This document shows, piece by piece, positions 59,274-64,000 of a DNA stretch of 64,000 bases (position 1 is the first letter of the stretch; each line of letters opens with the position of its first letter). The notes beneath the pieces are model-generated. The model was given only the letters and a program-made list of their open reading frames with translations, made no database searches and was not told the origin of the DNA. Origin of the DNA: Taibaiella lutea (GTDB taxonomy: Bacteria > Bacteroidota > Bacteroidia > Chitinophagales > Chitinophagaceae); contig NZ_VWSH01000003.1 in assembly GCF_008629695.1 (NCBI RefSeq), forward strand, positions 495,688 to 559,687, in the 5' to 3' direction. The translations under genes and the position numbers were made by a program.

Positions 59274-61676
59274 ATGAAAACTACTCAGGATAAATCTGCT
59301 GCAAACGGGAAACTATCTTTCGACGAATTCAAAGTTGAAGTATTAAAAGATTACGAATTAGCTGTAACAAGCCGTGAAGCCAGTTTGATAGGACGTAAAG
59401 AGGTTTTGACGGGAAAAGCTAAGTTTGGCATCTTTGGTGACGGTAAGGAATTAGGACAAATTGCTTTGGCTAAAAACTTTAAGCCTGGCGATTTTCGTTC
59501 GGGTTATTACCGCGACCAGACTTTGATGTTTGCAACAGGAATGAGTAATGTAGAGCAATTTTTCTCTCAGTTGTATGCCAATCCTGATACAAAAGAAGAA
59601 CCTGCTTCTGCCGGCCGTATGATGAATGGCCACTATGGTACACGTACATTAGATGAAAACGGCGATTGGAAAGATTTGATGGCACAGCCCAATTCTACTT
59701 CCGATATTTCTCCTACTGCGGGCCAGATGGTTCGTGCATTGGGCGTGGCTTATGCTTCCAAAATGTATCGTAAATCAGAAAGCCTTAAAACAGGTTTTGA
59801 AAAATTTTCCAATAACGGCAATGAAGTAAGTTTCTGTACCATTGGTGATGCTTCTACAAGTGAAGGTCATTTTTGGGAAACCTTAAATGCTGCGGGTGTT
59901 CTGCAGGTTCCATTGGCGGTTTGTGTCTGGGATGATGGTTACGGTATCTCCGTTCCGCGTACTTATCAGACTACCAAAGGTTCTATTTCAGAGTCTGTTT
60001 CCGGACTTCAATATGATGAAAAGTTAGGTAGTGGTGTTGAAATTTACAGGGTTAAAGGTTGGGATTATGCAGCCTTGGTAGAAACTTTTCAAAAAGGTAT
60101 TGCCCGTGTACGCGAACACCATATCCCTGCTTTATTCCACATACAGGAAGTAACACAACCGCAAGGCCACAGTACTTCCGGCTCTCATGAAAGATATAAA
60201 AGCAAAGAGCGTCTGGAATGGGAAAAAGAAATGGATTGCGTGAAGAAATTACGTGAATTCATCCTTGAAAATGCCATTGCCAATGAAGACGAACTGGCTG
60301 CTATTGAAGAGCAATCAAAAGATAAAGCACGTGCTGCAAAACAAAGTGCCTGGGATAAATTCTTAGCGCCGATTAAGCAACAAATTCAACAGATTTCGAA
60401 CTTAGGACAACAAGTTGTATTTGAAGGTGGTCCGAACGCACAGGTTATAGCAAGCTGGATTCAGGAGTTAGCTGCCATTAAAGAACCGATTCGTAAGGAT
60501 GTGCTACGTACTGCTCAAAGAATATTGAAAGCAAACCCCGGCAATAGCCAGGCGATTCGTAACCTCAGCAATTATTACGACTTGCTAAAAGCGGAAGCGG
60601 CAGATAAATTCAATTCGCATTTGCATTCTCAGTCATCGCAAGCAGTAAGCAATATTAATGTTGTTCCTGCTCAGTATTCCGATGCAAGCTCATCATTGAA
60701 TGGTTTCGAAATTCTTAATAAATTCTTTGACAATACATTTGCTACAAACCCTGCTGTATTTGCTTTTGGAGAAGATGTTGGTAAAATCGGCGATGTAAAT
60801 CAGGGCTTCGCAGGCCTGCAGGAGAAATACGGAGATGTGCGCATTACAGATACCGGTATCCGAGAAGCAACTATTGTAGGACAAGGTCTGGGTATGGCTT
60901 TGAGAGGTTTACGCCCGATAACGGAGATTCAATATTTAGATTACTTACTATACGGTTTACAGACTTTAAGCGATGATGTTGCAACTTTGCAATACCGCAC
61001 CAAAGGCGGACAAAAATGTCCGTTGATTATCCGTACCCGCGGACACAGACTGGAAGGCATCTGGCATAGCGGTTCGCCAATGGGTATGATAATCAATGCA
61101 CTCAGGGGCATTCATATTTGTGTGCCACGCGGCATGGTACAAGCAGCAGGTATGTACAATACTTTATTGCAAAGCGATGAACCTGCTATCGTAATTGAAT
61201 GCCTGAACGGTTACCGCCTGAAAGAAAAGATGCCGGATAACTTATTCAACTTCACCATTCCATTTGGTATTCCTGAAATATTGCAGGAAGGTGAAGATGT
61301 TACTATTGTTTCTTACGGTTCTACATTGCGTGTGATACAGGAAGCTATGGACTTATATCTGACGCCGCAAGGTATCAGTTGTGAGTTAATAGATGTTCAG
61401 ACTTTACTGCCTTTCGATACTACGCATCAGATTGTTGAATCGTTAAAGAAAACCAACCGCATCATTTTCATTGACGAAGATGTACCTGGAGGCGCTTCTG
61501 CATTTATGTTCCAGCAGGTAATGGAATTGCAGGGCGGTTATAAATATTTAGATGTTGCACCACGCACAATTGCTGCCAAAGCCCATCGTCCTGCTTATGC
61601 TACTGATGGTGATTATTTCTCCAAGCCAAATGCAGAAGATATTGCTGCGGTAATTGAAGAAATGATGGCGGAGTAA
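59274..61676 (+). CDS. 2-oxoacid dehydrogenase E1, fused alpha and beta subunits
   Basis: 800 aa. The E1-alpha half (about 20-350) has FRSGYYRDQTLMFATGM, the TPP/Mg motif GDASTSEGHFWETLNAAG from residue 191 and DDGYGISVPR. A helical linker spans about 350-470. The E1-beta half (about 475-800) has FAFGEDVGKIGDVNQGF, TDTGIREATIVGQGLGMALRGLRPI and FIDEDVPGGASAFM. It decarboxylates a 2-oxoacid with thiamine diphosphate and passes the acyl group to an E2 lipoyl domain; branched-chain oxoacids or pyruvate are both possible. Such fusions are common in Bacteroidota. No E2 or E3 gene is in view. Confidence 0.9.
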   Translation: MKTTQDKSAANGKLSFDEFKVEVLKDYELAVTSREASLIGRKEVLTGKAKFGIFGDGKELGQIALAKNFKPGDFRSGYYRDQTLMFATGMSNVEQFFSQLYANPDTKEEPASAGRMMNGHYGTRTLDENGDWKDLMAQPNSTSDISPTAGQMVRALGVAYASKMYRKSESLKTGFEKFSNNGNEVSFCTIGDASTSEGHFWETLNAAGVLQVPLAVCVWDDGYGISVPRTYQTTKGSISESVSGLQYDEKLGSGVEIYRVKGWDYAALVETFQKGIARVREHHIPALFHIQEVTQPQGHSTSGSHERYKSKERLEWEKEMDCVKKLREFILENAIANEDELAAIEEQSKDKARAAKQSAWDKFLAPIKQQIQQISNLGQQVVFEGGPNAQVIASWIQELAAIKEPIRKDVLRTAQRILKANPGNSQAIRNLSNYYDLLKAEAADKFNSHLHSQSSQAVSNINVVPAQYSDASSSLNGFEILNKFFDNTFATNPAVFAFGEDVGKIGDVNQGFAGLQEKYGDVRITDTGIREATIVGQGLGMALRGLRPITEIQYLDYLLYGLQTLSDDVATLQYRTKGGQKCPLIIRTRGHRLEGIWHSGSPMGMIINALRGIHICVPRGMVQAAGMYNTLLQSDEPAIVIECLNGYRLKEKMPDNLFNFTIPFGIPEILQEGEDVTIVSYGSTLRVIQEAMDLYLTPQGISCELIDVQTLLPFDTTHQIVESLKKTNRIIFIDEDVPGGASAFMFQQVMELQGGYKYLDVAPRTIAAKAHRPAYATDGDYFSKPNAEDIAAVIEEMMAE

Positions 61677-61692
61677 TATTTGGTCTGATAAT

Positions 61693-61739
61693 AATTAAAA
61701 AGAGAGTCAACTTTTAAAAAGTTGACTCTCTTTTTAATT
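61693..61739. terminator. 23-bp perfect two-way terminator
   Basis: Arms 61693-61715 and 61717-61739 are perfect reverse complements around a single A, with core GAGAGTCAACTTTT. The DUF2752 stop codon (61734-61736) lies inside the right arm. Confidence 0.92.
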
Positions 61740-62036
61740 TCCTAAATGCGTCATTTTAACTCCGTAGCTTATAAGAATAACTATAGTTGTAATGATATAG
61801 CCATATTTTACGTAAGCAGCGCCGTTTTTCAACCTAAACGTAATATGAATTGAGACTATTAACAAAGTACAGAGCACTAAAAGTAATGCAGGATATAAAT
61901 GAAAACTCTCCTTGAAATTACCTTTAAGCAGGGCTATGAAAGACCTTTGTATGCCACATCCCGGGCAATCGAAACTGGTTACATGCTTAAAAGGACATGT
62001 CAGCATGTGATGTTCCAGCCAGTTAATTATTGCCAT
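61734..62036 (-). CDS. DUF2752 membrane protein
   Basis: 100 aa. It has the family motif FDCPGCGIQRSFIALLKGNF near residues 22-41 and helices LYPALLLVLCTLLIVSIHI and YIITTIVILISYGV. Function unknown. It is 25 bp after the CCC-motif gene on the same strand, the usual pairing of these families in Bacteroidota. Its stop lies inside the terminator hairpin. Confidence 0.92.
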   Translation of the reverse strand: MAIINWLEHHMLTCPFKHVTSFDCPGCGIQRSFIALLKGNFKESFHLYPALLLVLCTLLIVSIHITFRLKNGAAYVKYGYIITTIVILISYGVKMTHLGN

Positions 62037-62061
62037 AAATCTAAAGTTCAGGCATTAAAAT

Positions 62062-62415
62062 TTAATGAAAGCTTTTCCACGGCATCGTTGAAATCATCGT
62101 TCCCATCATAATAAAATAAATAATCATAATAAGAACGCCAACAGCAGCAAGGCTTAAGCCGATAATGGCACAAACTCTACCGGCATTCAGATTTTTATAT
62201 GAGCCTTCCGTATATAAATCCGGGTTATTCAGATAAGTTCGTTTTGCTGAAGAAGCGAGCACTAATGCAATAATACTGCAGGTTAATCCCGGCACTACAT
62301 AACAGAAACAACCAACTAAAGAAATGATGCCCAGAACTAAAACAGCAGTAGCATTAGGCAATTCCTGCCTTGGCGTGTTAAATATCTGGCCTGATGGTTG
62401 TGTAGAGTTTTCCAT
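62062..62415 (-). CDS. CCC-motif membrane protein (DUF4190-like)
   Basis: 117 aa. A short polar start leads into NATAVLVLGIISLVGCFCYVVPGLTCSIIALVLA, with Cys-rich turns that name the family, and a second hydrophobic hairpin GRVCAIIGLSLAAVGVLIMIIYFIMMG. Between them is a polar loop with YLNNPDLYTEGSYKNLNAG. Function unknown; paired with DUF2752. Confidence 0.9.
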   Translation of the reverse strand: MENSTQPSGQIFNTPRQELPNATAVLVLGIISLVGCFCYVVPGLTCSIIALVLASSAKRTYLNNPDLYTEGSYKNLNAGRVCAIIGLSLAAVGVLIMIIYFIMMGTMISTMPWKSFH

Positions 62416-62519
62416 GAATATTTACTTTTAAAAATTGTGCTTAAAACTATGTGAAAATTTCGAATCGGTAGCAGGAATCAAACAAAATATTTCTGAAGGA
62501 TAACTTTGTCAGGCGTAAT

Positions 62520-62548
62520 TTTGTGTTTCATATAAGCTGTACTTTTGT
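62520..62548 (+). promoter_or_regulatory. promoter of thyA
   Basis: TTTG at 62520-62523 and TACTTTTGT at 62540-62548 (gap 16 bp), 18 bp before the ATG at 62567. Confidence 0.6.
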
Positions 62549-62566
62549 AATTCCATACTCTTTATA

Positions 62567-63361
62567 ATGCAACAATACCTCCGACTGCTCCAACATATAT
62601 TAGACACCGGCAACGAAAAAAGCGACCGTACCGGAACGGGAACTATCAGCGTTTTCGGGTATCAGATGCGTTTTGATTTACAAAAAGGATTCCCTTTGGT
62701 AACCACTAAAAAGTTACATTTAAAATCGATTATCCATGAATTGCTTTGGTTTTTAAAGGGAGAAACAAACATCGCTTACCTGAAAGAACACAATGTAAAA
62801 ATATGGGACGAATGGGCGGATGAAAATGGTGATTTAGGTCCGGTATATGGAAAACAATGGCGTAGTTGGGAAGGTGCGGACGGACAGGTTTATGACCAGA
62901 TTAAAGATGTATTGCATCAAATAAAAACAAACCCCGACAGCCGCCGTATGATTGTCAATGCATGGAATGTGGCAGATTTACCAAAGATGGCTTTAAGTCC
63001 CTGTCATGCATTGTTTCAATTTTATGTTGCTGACGGAAAATTAAGTTGCCAATTGTATCAACGGAGCGCAGATGTTTTTCTCGGTGTGCCTTTCAATATT
63101 GCTTCCTATGCTTTGCTGACTATGATGATGGCACAGGTTTGCGGATTGCAATACGGTGATTTCATTCATACTTTTGGTGATGTGCATTTGTACAGCAACC
63201 ATATTGAACAGGCAAAATTGCAGTTGACACGTGAACCATTTGCATTGCCAACCATGAAATTAAATCCTGCAATAAAAGATTTATTTGATTTTACGATTGA
63301 TGATTTTACATTGGAAAATTATGAATCTCACCCGCATATTAAGGCTCCAGTAGCTGTTTAG
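62567..63361 (+). CDS. thyA: thymidylate synthase
   Basis: 264 aa, the same length as the E. coli enzyme. The nucleophile Cys146 is in [19 protein letters not shown] near 21-26, [14 protein letters not shown] near 122-135 and [20 protein letters not shown] are intact. It methylates dUMP to dTMP using methylene-tetrahydrofolate. dfrA often follows thyA but is absent here; argS is next. Confidence 0.98.
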   Translation: MQQYLRLLQHILDTGNEKSDRTGTGTISVFGYQMRFDLQKGFPLVTTKKLHLKSIIHELLWFLKGETNIAYLKEHNVKIWDEWADENGDLGPVYGKQWRSWEGADGQVYDQIKDVLHQIKTNPDSRRMIVNAWNVADLPKMALSPCHALFQFYVADGKLSCQLYQRSADVFLGVPFNIASYALLTMMMAQVCGLQYGDFIHTFGDVHLYSNHIEQAKLQLTREPFALPTMKLNPAIKDLFDFTIDDFTLENYESHPHIKAPVAV

Positions 63362-63385
63362 AGGTTGTCTTTAGAAAAAATATTC

Positions 63386-63446
63386 CCCGCAGACTTCGCA
63401 GATGTATGCAGATTTTTAATCTGTGAAAATCAGTGGAATCTGCGGG
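63386..63446. repeat. intergenic inverted repeat with CGCAGA words
   Basis: CCCGCAGA (63386-63393) and TCTGCGGG (63439-63446) form the outer arms; CAGATT/AATCTG at 63409-63424 forms an inner hairpin. The layout resembles intergenic repeats common in this phylum and may also act as the thyA terminator. Confidence 0.65.
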
Positions 63447-63481
63447 CTTCTTTATAGACAAATCCAATTCTACAACATTCG

Positions 63482-63490
63482 TATCTTTGC
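63482..63490 (+). promoter_or_regulatory. -7 box of argS
   Basis: TATCTTTGC matches TAnnTTTG. A leader of about 75-80 nt to the ATG at 63572 would contain the TCTAATA repeats. Confidence 0.6.
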
Positions 63491-63542
63491 CACCTTAAAT
63501 TATTAATTGAATTCAGATGTAATGTCCGATATTTTATCTGAT

Positions 63543-63571
63543 GTATAATGTCTAACGTCTAATATCTAATC
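63543..63571 (+). repeat. TCTAATA-type repeats in the argS leader
   Basis: Plus-strand words TGTATAATGTCTAACG and TCTAATATCTAATC run up to the ATG at 63572. They match the leader repeats of fumC (26204-26238) in sequence, direction and position before the start codon. Confidence 0.6.
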
Positions 63572-64000
63572 ATGCTATCCATAGTATCTCAAATAAAAAT
63601 TGCTGCAGCACAGGCCTTGAATCATTTGTTTCCAGAAGCAAATGTTACTGATGAAGTTATTACTGTAAATGAAACCAAACCTGAATTTACAGGCGATTAT
63701 ACGGTTGTTCTTTTTCCTTTTGTAAAATCATTGCGACAAAATCCGGCTGTTTTAGGCAAAGCTTTGGGAGACTATCTGATACAGAACAATCCGATTTTTA
63801 CCGCACATTCAACCGTTGCAGGCTTTTTGAATCTGACCATTTCTGATAATTATTTTGCTTCATTTCTGAACGAAAATTATAGTGTAAAAGACTTTGGCAG
63901 AAAAGAAAGCAATGGTAAAAAAGTGATGATTGAGTATGCATCACCTAATACCAACAAACCGATTCACTTTGGACATTTAAGAAATAATTTCCTTGGCTGG
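63572..64000 (+). CDS. argS: arginyl-tRNA synthetase, N-terminal part
   Basis: 143 codons to the right edge; the rest is outside the window. The N-terminal tRNA-binding (Add-1-like) domain covers about 1-100 with FTGDYTVVLFPFVK and AGFLNLTISDNYF. The class I catalytic start YASPNTNKPIHFGHLRNN follows, with HFGH as the HIGH motif. It charges tRNA-Arg. The frame is open to the last base. Confidence 0.95.
   Translation, partial: MLSIVSQIKIAAAQALNHLFPEANVTDEVITVNETKPEFTGDYTVVLFPFVKSLRQNPAVLGKALGDYLIQNNPIFTAHSTVAGFLNLTISDNYFASFLNENYSVKDFGRKESNGKKVMIEYASPNTNKPIHFGHLRNNFLGW

Overview
The window is a chromosomal segment of a member of the Bacteroidota, probably a gliding-type lineage such as Chitinophagia; genus and species cannot be fixed by reading alone. 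Evidence: four surface proteins with type IX secretion (T9SS) sorting domains of type A or type B (CHU_C), a PorP/SprF gene beside a TPR/beta-propeller/OmpA (PorE-like) gene, many TAnnTTTG -7 boxes typical of the Bacteroidota housekeeping sigma factor, a PafA-type phosphatase, CCC-motif and DUF2752 membrane proteins, and an E1 alpha/beta fusion 2-oxoacid dehydrogenase. No tRNA, rRNA, CRISPR array or intact transposase was recognised.

Layout. 1-4.3 kb (minus): outer-membrane barrel, Tat-Rieske protein, imelysin lipoprotein and di-heme oxidoreductase, a periplasmic iron/redox cluster cut by the left edge. 4.5-7 kb (plus): TPR-like exported protein, cyclophilin, TIGR02757 protein. 7-14 kb (plus): CHU_C adhesin, PorP/SprF and PorE-like OmpA protein, a T9SS type B export module. 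14-21 kb: acyltransferase, GH5 glycosidase whose sorting tail is broken by a frameshift, LytS/LytTR-type two-component pair, Asn-rich lipoprotein. 21-29 kb: housekeeping genes prmA, rnc-fabF-acpP, fumC, dus and trpS. 29-37 kb (minus): GNAT, VOC, SDR with its ArsR regulator and operator palindromes, a serine hydrolase, a run of small unknown or immunity-like genes, then RidA, RibD_C and VOC. 37-41 kb: accessory zone with XRE regulator, zeta toxin plus an overlapping 50-aa ORF, membrane proteins and an alternating 43-bp satellite-like array. 41-48 kb: two giant T9SS cargo genes. 48.5-51 kb: CMD-YciI-ECF42 stress module. 51-59 kb: PF10136 membrane protein, uvrA, DoxX, pafA-like phosphatase and a DUF433/DUF5615 toxin-antitoxin pair. 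59-64 kb: E1 fusion, small membrane proteins, thyA, start of argS.

The non-coding signals are the most unusual part. There is a five-monomer ABABA array of 43-bp units (39948-40159) carrying 12 perfect ACGAGGT/ACCTCGT heptamers. A two-copy palindromic element (36892-37053 and 49345-49541) has an inverted core. Several genes have the -7 box only 3-6 nt from ATG, predicting leaderless mRNAs. The fumC and argS leaders share TCTAATA-type repeats just before the start codon. Many genes end in long, near-perfect, two-way terminator hairpins. Annotations rest on reading motifs by eye; no database search was run.
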